From Candidatus Martarchaeota archaeon (GTDB lineage Archaea > Micrarchaeota > Micrarchaeia > Micrarchaeales > CABMGC01): a DNA stretch of 13,505 nucleotides. The position numbers were made by a program, and so were the translations under genes. Position 1 is the stretch's first letter. Each line of letters opens with the position of its first letter. The DNA is taken from positions 1-13,505 of the forward strand of contig JAMCSO010000033.1 of NCBI GenBank assembly GCA_023379075.1, read 5' to 3'. Below the pieces are notes generated by a model. The model was not told the DNA's origin. It made no database searches and saw nothing but the letters and a program-made list of their open reading frames with translations. Of the stretch, positions 7,171 to 13,147 are shown in pieces.

Positions 7171-8079
7171 TTATGTGGCTTTATAAGTATGCCACCAGCT
7201 ACCAGACCACACAATGTTTTTTACAACGCCATCATTATTATTTCCTGAGTAATCATTTGCATTTCCATTTAGGGGCCACCACCCTATTATATGATTTAGG
7301 TCTTGTGGAGGAGCACCTATTCCTGCGATATACAAAGAATTAATGCTTATTGAACTCAACGCTTTATTATATATCTGTATGTTTGCTATATAATCTGGAG
7401 CTGAAGGCCAGTTGAAAGGATATACTCCTCCTCCAGTAGGGCCTATGGCTACATCTGCTCCAGGTGAATATGGGATTGATATGTTTGCTGAGAAAGAGCC
7501 TTCCTGAACCCCGTCTACATAATAATTTGTAATATTATGGGTCATCGTGAACGCTATCTGATACCATTTGTGAGGAGTTGATGCAGGATTTGCTAGCGCT
7601 TCGTATCCTAGCGAAGGGCATATTGCAACCCCATTCACACCTATGGCAAATGCAAAAGATGTTTCAGAGTCACACCATGACTGGAGATTTCCGCTCTGTG
7701 TCGCTATCATCACTGGAGCTCCTGAGGAAAAAGAAGCTTCCTTTATCCATGCAATGAAGGTGATTTGAGAATAACGCTGTGGTAAAGGCAATAAAATATA
7801 ATCAGCTCCGCTTGTGTCAGGGAATTCTGCAACATATTCAGGTATCTGCCTGCAGACGCCACCGCCTTCGAGTTCAATGTTTGTCGTAGTTCTAGGACCG
7901 CTAGGCCTCACAACCGTGCATCCCCCAGGAGGCGCTTTGGGGGCAAAGAAGAGAGGATTGGTTATGCCCATTGAGAATAGCACGACAAGCACTACTGTTA
8001 TTATCAAAATTGCCCAGCCATATGTCATCAGATATTCCATGGCAGACTGTGCCCTCTTTGCTTCGCTCAAAATAGCCAT
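7171..8079 (-). CDS. Pilin-like protein with LamG/concanavalin-A-like domain (first of a tandem pair)
   Basis: 302-residue paralogue of the next gene. The class III signal is RA-QSAMEYLMTYGWAILIITVVL, with predicted cleavage before Gln11. The post-signal block GGCTVVRPSGPRTT (52-65) pairs Cys54 with Cys76 as in the paralogue. Two further cysteines, 136 and 154, are unique to this copy. LamG-like strands are ITFIAWIKE (106-114), HKWYQIAFTM (170-179), TNYYVDGVQEGSF (184-196) and YIANIQIYNKALSS (230-243). The C-terminus has IIGWWPLNGNANDYSGNNNDGV (264-285) and WWHTYKAT. The ATG lies four bases after the citrate synthase stop, with a purine-rich GAGAGAT before it, so it should be translated from the same mRNA. 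Surface adhesin or filament subunit is the likely role. Confidence 0.85.
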   Translation of the reverse strand: MAILSEAKRAQSAMEYLMTYGWAILIITVVLVVLFSMGITNPLFFAPKAPPGGCTVVRPSGPRTTTNIELEGGGVCRQIPEYVAEFPDTSGADYILLPLPQRYSQITFIAWIKEASFSSGAPVMIATQSGNLQSWCDSETSFAFAIGVNGVAICPSLGYEALANPASTPHKWYQIAFTMTHNITNYYVDGVQEGSFSANISIPYSPGADVAIGPTGGGVYPFNWPSAPDYIANIQIYNKALSSISINSLYIAGIGAPPQDLNHIIGWWPLNGNANDYSGNNNDGVVKNIVWSGSWWHTYKAT

Positions 8080-8083
8080 ATGT

Positions 8084-9235
8084 TTATCTCTCTTTTATTA
8101 ATGTATATTTTTTATTCTGCTTGCCAGTATAATACTCGAGAGGCCTTATCAGCCTATTGTTCTCCCAGTACTCAAGCATATGCGCGCACCATCCCGGAAC
8201 CCTGCTTGCTGCGAAGATAGGAGTGAATAAGCTTGAGGGTATGCCTATATGGGTGTACACGGGCCCTGAGAAGAAGTCGACATTGGGCCAGATCCCTTTT
8301 GCCTTTCCTAGCTTCTTGATCATGAGCTTCTCTGCCTCAAGGGCTATTGCTGTGAGATTCTCCACTTCAGGAGAGGCATGTTCCCTCAACTCTTCTAAAT
8401 ACTCTCTTATTATCCTTGCCCTTGGATCATACGCCTTGTAGACCCTGTGGCCAAATCCCATTATTCTCTGCTTGCCTGCAAGCGCATCGTTTATGTATTT
8501 GGCAGTATTCTCAGGCTTCCCTATGGCGCGCATCATCCTCAGCGCGGCTTCATCGGCTCCACCATGCAGCGGACCTTTCAATGTGCCTATTCCAGAAGTT
8601 ATCGCAGAGTATATGTCGGAAAGCGTTGCTCCTGTGACTATTGTGGAAAAGGTAGATGCATTCGAGCTGTGTTCTGCATGCAGCACGAACATGATGTCAA
8701 GCATTCGCCTCTCGTGTTCTGAAGGCTTCTCGCCATTAAGCATGTAAAGGAAATTTTCTACGTGGCCAAGTTTTTTCTCAGGCCTTACGTATTCCTCTCC
8801 GTCGCGCACTCTCCCTATTGCTGCGACTATGCTTGAAATCTTGGAGATCAGGCGTATGCTCTTTCGCATGTTTGCTTCCTTGGAATTGTCCTTGACATCA
8901 GGATCATAGATTGCGGAAAGAGAGACTGCGGTTCTTAGAACATCCATTGGCAGGCCTTTCCCAGCAGTGTCAGTTATGACCTGAAGCACTTCTGGATCCA
9001 GATCGCGCTCCTTAGCCAAAGCATCCTTAAAGGAGAGGAACTCCTTCTCCTTTGGAAGATAACCATTAAGAAGTAAAAAGCAGACTTCCTCGAAATCCGA
9101 GTGCTTTGCCAATTCTTCTATCGAATAGCCCCTGTAATAGAGCTTCCCTTCAATGCCATTGACAGAGCATATGCTCGTCTCAGCCATATAAATTCCTTCA
9201 AGACCCAGATGTATCTCCGGCTTCTTCGTCCTCAT
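8084..9235 (-). CDS. gltA: Citrate synthase
   Basis: Condenses acetyl-CoA and oxaloacetate to citrate, entering the TCA cycle. With the ATG at 9233-9235 the protein has 383 residues, normal for the family. The three active-site groups are present: His224 in GPLHGGADEA, His263 in GFGHRVYKAYDPRA and Asp320 in NVDFFSGPVY. The substrate-binding GWCAHMLEYW segment is near the C-terminus. 2-Methylcitrate synthase is a sister activity that sequence alone does not exclude. A TTG start six codons earlier is possible, but the ATG has GGTG five bases before it and fits the family N-terminus better. AT-rich sequence at 9255-9285 probably holds its promoter. The stop is four bases from the following LamG pilin gene. 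Confidence 0.95.
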   Translation of the reverse strand: MRTKKPEIHLGLEGIYMAETSICSVNGIEGKLYYRGYSIEELAKHSDFEEVCFLLLNGYLPKEKEFLSFKDALAKERDLDPEVLQVITDTAGKGLPMDVLRTAVSLSAIYDPDVKDNSKEANMRKSIRLISKISSIVAAIGRVRDGEEYVRPEKKLGHVENFLYMLNGEKPSEHERRMLDIMFVLHAEHSSNASTFSTIVTGATLSDIYSAITSGIGTLKGPLHGGADEAALRMMRAIGKPENTAKYINDALAGKQRIMGFGHRVYKAYDPRARIIREYLEELREHASPEVENLTAIALEAEKLMIKKLGKAKGIWPNVDFFSGPVYTHIGIPSSLFTPIFAASRVPGWCAHMLEYWENNRLIRPLEYYTGKQNKKYTLIKER

Positions 9236-9240
9236 ACCAA

Positions 9241-9244
9241 CACC
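9241..9244 (-). promoter_or_regulatory. Ribosome binding site GGTG of gltA
   Basis: GGTG-TTGGT-ATG places the motif five bases before the internal ATG. This favours 9235 over the upstream TTG at 9253, whose codon precedes the motif. Confidence 0.7.
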
Positions 9245-9296
9245 ACACTGCAATGATATAAATAAACAGAAGGGTTTATTTTTCTATTCCAGGAAA

Positions 9297-9866
9297 TCAT
9301 GTCGGAGCGGAAGAGGAGTACTTTGTTGCTACAGAAGCAACAAGGTTTATTGTGTTGGAGTTTAACGAGGGTATTGTGTAATTAACCCAGACATATCCGA
9401 AAAAGGAGTTTCCCAGTGTCGAGCCTGCTTTCTGGCTTCCGCCACCGTAGCAGAAAACGCGGAAGACGTGGCTGCTTCCGGTAAAGATCTCTACTCCAGA
9501 GCCAGGAGCATTTCCATTAGGGTAAAATACAGGGGAGTTAGTAGTGAATATATTGCCGAATGCAGGCTTGTTCCCAGTATTGTTGACCTGCGTTGAACAG
9601 GATACACCATTCACGACTATCTCGCTGCCTATCGCCTGCGAGAGCTGTATCTGCAGCGACCCGGAAGTGTTGATGAAATAGAAGCCGCATGAGAATCCTG
9701 AGAAGGTGGTACAGGACGAGGTAGTTACTGTCCGGTTAATTACAGACTCATTGTAGATTATTGCCAAGGCGACAAGTATTATGACGAGTGCAACACCATA
9801 GGATGAGAGATAGTCTATTGCAGCCTGAGCTTTTCTTGCATTTTTCTTGCCAGCCTTGAGAAACAA
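9297..9866 (-). CDS. Small type IV pilin-like protein with four-cysteine head
   Basis: 189-residue exported protein. A basic leader GKKNARKA precedes QAAIDYLSSYGVALVIILVAL, a class III signal in which the common Ser and Glu are replaced by Ala15 and Asp18; cleavage is expected before Gln14. The head contains Cys52-X7-Cys60, Cys90 and Cys139 and ends in a Ser/Thr-rich tail. The spacing C-X7-C, then GVSCS and FRVFC, followed by a YVWVNYT strand, resembles the head of the propeller protein at 4007-5434, suggesting common descent. The start is TTG immediately after the rps2 TAA with no gap, so translation probably depends on ribosomes finishing rps2. The role is probably a surface filament or attachment; the partner is unknown. 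Confidence 0.75.
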   Translation of the reverse strand: MFLKAGKKNARKAQAAIDYLSSYGVALVIILVALAIIYNESVINRTVTTSSCTTFSGFSCGFYFINTSGSLQIQLSQAIGSEIVVNGVSCSTQVNNTGNKPAFGNIFTTNSPVFYPNGNAPGSGVEIFTGSSHVFRVFCYGGGSQKAGSTLGNSFFGYVWVNYTIPSLNSNTINLVASVATKYSSSAPT

Positions 9867-10481
9867 TTACTTCGCCTTCATCTCCATCTTCGCTTCAAAA
9901 TCGGAGATATTATAGGTAAATTCATCATTTGTCTTTATTAATCCTTTCTCTTTGAGATACTCTCTTGCGAGAAGATAATATATCAGGGCCAGAGACCTCC
10001 TTCCCTTGTTATTGCATGGAATCACAAGATCAACAAACTTTATCCAGTTGTCTGTATCGCAAAGCGCTATCGTCGGGACGTTTGTCTTGCTTGCCTCCTT
10101 TACTGCCTGCCTCTCGGTCCTTGTATCGCTTATTAGCACTATCTCTGGCTCTGTGAAGTCCTCCCTGTTTGGATTCGTAAATATTCCGGGCATGACCCTT
10201 CCCTGAAGAAGCTTTGCCTTTGTTATCTCTGCAAATTTCTGTGCTGCTGAGACCGCATATATTCTTGATGCTGTAACCGCTATCTCTTCAGGATTGTATC
10301 TTGAGAGGATCTTCGCAGCAAGCTTTATTCTCGTGTCTATAGTAGCAAGATCAAGCAGGTAAAGACCGTCTTCCCTGACTTTGTATATGAATCTCTTCAT
10401 TCCGGGGGTCTTGACCTTCGTCCCTATATGTATTCCTACTTCCAGATACTCTGACTGAGGTATCAACGTTTCGTTTTCCAC
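9867..10481 (-). CDS. rps2: 30S ribosomal protein uS2 (archaeal/eukaryotic SA type)
   Basis: Small-subunit ribosomal protein on the back of the 30S head-body junction. The 204-residue sequence shows archaeal S2 marks: GIHIGTKVKTPGMKRFIYKV near the N-terminus, DGLYLLDLATIDTRI, RGVMPGIFTNP-like RVMPGIFTNP, EPEIVLISDTRTERQAVKEA, VPTIALCDTDN and the C-terminal NNKGRRSLALIYYLLAREYL. The length is normal for archaea. The start is GTG with GGTG five bases upstream. It lies 17 nt after the 3' end of the tRNA-like gene and runs directly into the small pilin gene. In many archaea enolase and rpoK precede rps2; neither is present here. Confidence 0.97.
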   Translation of the reverse strand: MENETLIPQSEYLEVGIHIGTKVKTPGMKRFIYKVREDGLYLLDLATIDTRIKLAAKILSRYNPEEIAVTASRIYAVSAAQKFAEITKAKLLQGRVMPGIFTNPNREDFTEPEIVLISDTRTERQAVKEASKTNVPTIALCDTDNWIKFVDLVIPCNNKGRRSLALIYYLLAREYLKEKGLIKTNDEFTYNISDFEAKMEMKAK

Positions 10482-10486
10482 TTATA

Positions 10487-10490
10487 CACC
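10487..10490 (-). promoter_or_regulatory. Ribosome binding site GGTG of rps2
   Basis: GGTG-TATAA-GTG: the motif is five bases before the GTG start and only eight bases past the predicted 3' end of the tRNA-like gene. Confidence 0.75.
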
Positions 10491-10498
10491 ATTAAATA

Positions 10499-10596
10499 CG
10501 GGGTCGCCGAGATTTTCAGCTTTTTTGAATTCCCGTTAAAGACCTCGGGTCATGTGCTCCCTAAGCACAGAGCCTACCAGGCTAGCAGACGACCCC
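10499..10596 (-). tRNA. tRNA-like gene, nominal tRNA-Pro (AGG), with 25-nt insertion in the T-loop
   Basis: A 98-nt sequence folds as a tRNA. The acceptor GGGGUCG/CGACCCC is perfect. U8, A14, G15, G18G19 and A21 are present; the D-stem has three pairs and a U-U mismatch. The anticodon arm UGUGC-UUAGGGA-GCACA is perfect, the variable loop is UGAC, and the T-stem CCGAG/CUCGG is perfect. The T-loop has 32 bases instead of 7, an excess of 25. Taking its first three and last four bases gives GUCAAAU, close to the normal UUCAAAU. The nominal anticodon AGG (proline) is unusual because archaea normally avoid A34, and G73 is not the usual proline discriminator. I found no strict bulge-helix-bulge for an intron. 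Alternatives are a tRNA with a non-canonical intron, a pseudogene, or a class II form using the GACC-CGA-GGUC hairpin. Confidence 0.6.
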
Positions 10597-10634
10597 GTGT
10601 TAAATATCTTTTGTGAGAGAATTATTATATCTTG

Positions 10635-10640
10635 TTATAA
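10635..10640 (-). promoter_or_regulatory. Candidate TATA box of the tRNA-like gene
   Basis: TTATAA lies about 40 bp before the predicted 5' end of the tRNA-like gene, in the 68-bp gap after rpoN. This would give a leader of roughly 15 nt. It suggests rps2 may be transcribed separately from the rpoD-rpoN cluster. Confidence 0.35.
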
Positions 10641-10664
10641 GGGCATCTCTCTCAAGTAAAATGC

Positions 10665-10865
10665 TTACTTTCTCCCATAATTGATGATATCGTCTATGAG
10701 GTCAACGTGACTTATCAGCATTCTCCTGCAGCAGTATCTCTTTATCTTCATCTCATCGAAGACCTTTGCTGGATCTTCGCCGTCAATGTTAACTCTCTTA
10801 TTGTACTCTTCCCATTTGTCTGCTATCACTTGGCCACAAGAGAAACATCGTACTGGTATCATCAT
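10665..10865 (-). CDS. rpoN: DNA-directed RNA polymerase subunit N (Rpb10 homologue)
   Basis: Small zinc-binding polymerase subunit that helps assemble the RpoD/RpoL platform with the large subunits. The 66-residue protein has the family pattern: PVRCFSCG (4-11) at the N-terminus and RYCCRRM (43-49), together giving the CX2C...CC zinc site, and the linking DxL region is VFDEMKIKRYC. Two consecutive ATG codons begin the frame; the second gives the usual MIPVRCFSCG start, so the true product may be 65 residues. It follows rps9 by 32 nt in the expected archaeal order. RpoK, often next, is not found here. Confidence 0.96.
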   Translation of the reverse strand: MMIPVRCFSCGQVIADKWEEYNKRVNIDGEDPAKVFDEMKIKRYCCRRMLISHVDLIDDIINYGRK

Positions 10866-10897
10866 TTTATCATTCCATTCATAAGTTTATGATTCCA

Positions 10898-11443
10898 TCA
10901 TCTGTAAGATTTTTGGAATCTCGCCCTTGCTTTAGGCCCCTTGAATTTCTTTGGCTCAACTCTCCTGTAGTCATCTGCAAGAAGAGATCTATCATACTGC
11001 AGATATGCGCTCTTTAATTCGCTTCCTTTTGATGCCTCAGTAAGAGCCTTTGCTATAGCAGACCTTGCAGCCTGAGCTTGTCCGCTGCTTCCTCCTCCGC
11101 AAACATTAATATCAATGTCAAATGTGCTTGCCAATTCTTTGGTTTCGTTTGAGAGTTTTACTGGCTCCAGCACCAACTCCCTTAGGGCCTTTGGCTTCAT
11201 GAGGTCAACATTTATCCCATTTACACGGATCTTTCCGCTGCCTGAAGTGAGCGTTGCCCTGGCGATGGCTTCTTTTCTTTTGCCCTTTGAAAGTATGATT
11301 ACACCCTTCTTTTTCTCTATGGTGGTCTTCTTTGACTTTGTACCGCTCTTTTTTGGAGAGGTTTTCTTTGCCTCTGCCTTAGGCTTTGCGAAGGTATTAA
11401 GTTCTTTTTCCAGATTTTCAATGTTTTGAGTCTTATTTGCCAT
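10898..11443 (-). CDS. rps9: 30S ribosomal protein uS9 with basic N-terminal extension
   Basis: Small-subunit protein whose C-terminal tail reaches the P-site tRNA. The core begins near residue 48 (GVIILSKGKRKEAIARATL) and includes the GGGSSGQAQAARSAIAKAL block and the conserved C-terminal end GPKARARFQKSYR. Archaeal S9 is usually about 130-135 residues; this one has 181. The extra 45 or so residues at the N-terminus are rich in Lys, Ala and Thr (for example AEAKKTSPKKSGTKSKKTT) and look disordered. An ATG near the core is not seen, and the ATG at 11443 follows the L13 stop by seven bases, so the extension appears genuine. It might contact extra rRNA. Confidence 0.96.
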   Translation of the reverse strand: MANKTQNIENLEKELNTFAKPKAEAKKTSPKKSGTKSKKTTIEKKKGVIILSKGKRKEAIARATLTSGSGKIRVNGINVDLMKPKALRELVLEPVKLSNETKELASTFDIDINVCGGGSSGQAQAARSAIAKALTEASKGSELKSAYLQYDRSLLADDYRRVEPKKFKGPKARARFQKSYR

Positions 11444-11450
11444 TTAACCA

Positions 11451-11879
11451 CTACTCCTTATAGCCGAGCCTTGATGAGAGCTCTCCGATTGTTATGACTC
11501 TTTCGTAAATAGATATTGGATCTTTCACATCTATCTTATGCTCCTCGCTGCCTTTTAAGGCTGCTGGAGATCCCATATAAACAGTCAGTCTTTTGAGGGC
11601 ATCTCTTCCTCTCGCCTGTTTCCTTGGCAACATTCCCCTTATGACCCTCTTCACGAAGAAGTCTGGCCTTCGGGATATGTGTGGAGAGTGCTCAGGATTT
11701 GCCTTGTCTCTTAAATTAAGCTTATGTTTGTATCTTTCTGTAATTTCTTCCGCATGGCCGCTGATGAGCATCTTCTCTGCATTTATTATAGTTACATCTT
11801 CTCCGCTGAGCAGCAATTTAGCTACCTGGGTTGCGGTCCTTCCCAATATCTTTCCTTCGCCATCTATGATCTTGCTCAT
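11451..11879 (-). CDS. rpl13: 50S ribosomal protein uL13
   Basis: Large-subunit ribosomal protein. The 142-residue sequence has the archaeal L13 hallmarks: IIDGEGKILGRTATQVAKLLL at the N-terminus, then VTIINAEKMLISG, the FFVKRVIRGMLPRKQARGRDAL rRNA-binding stretch and LTVYMGSP. Length is typical for archaea. ATG start, 11 nt after the L18e stop, with a weak GGGT upstream and not the GGTG signal seen elsewhere. Gene order L18e-L13-S9-RpoN matches other archaea. Confidence 0.97.
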   Translation of the reverse strand: MSKIIDGEGKILGRTATQVAKLLLSGEDVTIINAEKMLISGHAEEITERYKHKLNLRDKANPEHSPHISRRPDFFVKRVIRGMLPRKQARGRDALKRLTVYMGSPAALKGSEEHKIDVKDPISIYERVITIGELSSRLGYKE

Positions 11880-11890
11880 GCGAATACCCG

Positions 11891-12238
11891 TTATATTATA
11901 AGTTTTATATCTGGCTTTCCAGCCATCTCCTTTATGCTAACCATCTTGCACTTTGATTCTGCAAGCTTCTTGGCAGCTTCTGAAGAATAGTCAAGAGCGC
12001 TTATGTTGAAGCTCTTTGTCACATTTCCGAGACCCAAGACCTTTCCTGGAACTATGATGTTGTCGGATGCGCTTGCATATTTATCCAGGCGATTCAGGTT
12101 GATTGAGACTCTGCTTCGCTTTGGCTTTGCAGCAAACTTTGCTATCCTCTTAAAGAGCTTTCTCTTCTTCTCGCTTGATGCGCTGCCGAAGAGCTCTGCC
12201 CATTCAATTATTTTCTCATTTTCAATCTTTCTTGACAT
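11891..12238 (-). CDS. rpl18e: 50S ribosomal protein eL18 (L18e)
   Basis: Archaeal/eukaryotic large-subunit protein of the L18e/L15 fold. With the ATG at 12236-12238 it has 115 residues, the usual archaeal size. Conserved parts are RSRVSINLNRLDKYA (41-55), NIIVPGKVLGLGNVTKSFNIS (60-80) and the C-terminal AGKPDIKLI. An open frame extends 12 codons further upstream, but that part lies inside the tRNA-Leu gene. GGTG lies five bases before the internal ATG, which settles the start. Only 11 nt separate the tRNA 3' end from the ATG. Confidence 0.96.
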   Translation of the reverse strand: MSRKIENEKIIEWAELFGSASSEKKRKLFKRIAKFAAKPKRSRVSINLNRLDKYASASDNIIVPGKVLGLGNVTKSFNISALDYSSEAAKKLAESKCKMVSIKEMAGKPDIKLII

Positions 12239-12243
12239 TGTTT

Positions 12244-12247
12244 CACC
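12244..12247 (-). promoter_or_regulatory. Ribosome binding site GGTG of rpl18e
   Basis: GGTG-AAACA-ATG. The motif lies within the 11-nt gap after the tRNA-Leu and selects 12238 as the start. Confidence 0.8.
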
Positions 12248-12249
12248 AT

Positions 12250-12348
12250 TGCGGGGGGTGAGATTCGAACTCACGCAAGCACTAAAGCTACAGGAATTTT
12301 GAAAGATTCCTCAATCCTGCGCATTTGACCAAGCTCTGCCACCCCCGC
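12250..12348 (-). tRNA. tRNA-Leu (GAG) with a 12-nt anticodon-loop intron
   Basis: The acceptor GCGGGGG/CCCCCGC is perfect and A73 is the leucine discriminator. The D-arm has a three-pair stem GCA/UGC and G18G19. The anticodon stem is CAGGA/UCCUG. The T-arm GUGAG-UUCGAAU-CUCAC is canonical, and the long variable arm containing AGC/GCU marks a class II tRNA. The 19-nt anticodon loop becomes UUGAGGU after removing 12 bases, with anticodon GAG reading CUC and CUU. CCA is not encoded. The gene starts six bases after the rpoD stop and ends 11 nt before rpl18e, so it must be cut out of a polycistronic transcript. A tRNA-Leu in front of L18e-L13-S9 is also known from the halophilic archaeal S9 operon. 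Confidence 0.93.
12297..12308 (-). other. tRNA-Leu intron with bulge-helix-bulge motif
   Basis: The intron AAUCUUUCAAAA lies between positions 37 and 38. The precursor forms the splicing-endonuclease motif: outer helix CAGGA/UCCUG, four-pair central helix UUGA/UCAA, and two three-base bulges GG-A and AA-U that would be cut after their second base. The remaining terminal loop is only five bases. The structure is derived by hand from the sequence. Confidence 0.85.
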
Positions 12349-12354
12349 TCTTTA

Positions 12355-12924
12355 TCATTTCTTCATTTCCTTCTGTAACTCTTTGATGCCATCGCTTATT
12401 ATATTTAATGCTCTGCTAAGTATCTCTGTGGGTGGCATCTGGCCAAATGATTCTATATAGAATTCAAAAGTATCATCACTCTTTGCTTTGTAGGATGCCA
12501 AGCCTGCCTGGAACTTCGTGCTCTTGCTCGGAAGCCCGAGTACTGCCTTGCCGGTCACTTTAAGCTTCTGGCCTTCTGCTAGCTTTATTATTGGGATGTT
12601 CTCGTTTGCAACCTTTACTTCTTTGTCGGTGCTCTTGAGATCTTTTGAATAAACGGTCTTTGGGCCTTCCGCCTCTAAAGAAAAGAGTATCTCTTCCTTC
12701 TCATCGTACTTTCTTGGCATAGAGATGGGAATCAGGCCTATTCTGTGTGCAACATACTCATCAAACATCGAGCCCGAATTCTCATAAAACGTCACGCTGT
12801 CTATTGCTATCGCTTTGACGTCGTTCAGTATTATCCTTCTCAGCGAATTTACGAAGGTGGGACTGACTCCACTCAGCTCAATTGTAAGTGAGGTTGGATT
12901 ACTCTCTATAAGATGAAATTTCAT
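12355..12924 (-). CDS. rpoD: DNA-directed RNA polymerase subunit D, lacking the D3 iron-sulfur domain
   Basis: Archaeal counterpart of Rpb3/alpha that forms the assembly platform with RpoL and RpoN. From the ATG at 12922-12924 it has 189 residues. Family marks are GVSPTFVNSLRRIILNDVKAI (19-39), then AIDSVTFYENSGSMFDEYVAHR (40-61), IGLIPI (62-67), GKAVLGLPSKSTKFQAGLASY (125-145) and the C-terminal DTFEFYIESFGQMPPTEIL (151-169). Many archaeal RpoD proteins are about 260 residues because a ferredoxin-like D3 domain sits between the last two parts. Here they are joined by about five residues and the protein has no cysteine. A TTG six codons upstream is less likely, because archaeal RpoD normally begins at this MK-type start. 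It heads the tRNA-Leu/ribosomal protein operon. Confidence 0.94.
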   Translation of the reverse strand: MKFHLIESNPTSLTIELSGVSPTFVNSLRRIILNDVKAIAIDSVTFYENSGSMFDEYVAHRIGLIPISMPRKYDEKEEILFSLEAEGPKTVYSKDLKSTDKEVKVANENIPIIKLAEGQKLKVTGKAVLGLPSKSTKFQAGLASYKAKSDDTFEFYIESFGQMPPTEILSRALNIISDGIKELQKEMKK

Positions 12925-12985
12925 ATGATCAACAGCTGTCAAAAACAGGCAAATGCCATAAGATTAATTATTGATATGTTAGGGA

Positions 12986-12996
12986 ATATATATAAA
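12986..12996 (-). promoter_or_regulatory. Candidate TATA box of the rpoD operon
   Basis: The minus strand reads TTTATATATATT about 62-72 bp before the rpoD ATG. A start site about 25 bp downstream would leave a leader near 38 nt. It is the strongest TATA-like stretch in the 12925-13138 gap, which otherwise shows no gene. Confidence 0.5.
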
Positions 12997-13113
12997 TATT
13001 GCTTGGAATTTGTGAGATGTGGATAAAGCCGCTTTTTACGTATTATAAATTCATAGCTGGAAAACCCATGACTTTTAATGGTAGGATGAGAGCGAATGCG
13101 ACAACTGAAGATG

Positions 13114-13121
13114 TATAAATA
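13114..13121 (+). promoter_or_regulatory. Candidate TATA box of the tnpB-like gene
   Basis: TATAAATA lies about 25-34 bp before the possible ATG starts at 13139 and 13148, so the transcript would be nearly leaderless. Confidence 0.45.
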
Positions 13122-13147
13122 TTAACAAAGTAATAAACATGGTCATC

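Noticed and set aside
9236..9253. TTG start for citrate synthase six codons upstream
   Set aside because: The ribosome binding motif lies after this codon and fits the ATG at 9235.
10541..10552. GACC-CGA-GGUC hairpin as a class II variable arm, making the tRNA-like gene a Ser or Leu tRNA
   Set aside because: It would use up the 5' strand of the perfect T-stem CCGAG/CUCGG, and no replacement T-arm of equal quality is available. Kept only as an alternative.
12239..12274. Upstream start for L18e giving 12 extra residues
   Set aside because: That segment is inside the tRNA-Leu gene, and GGTG-N5-ATG marks the internal start at 12238.
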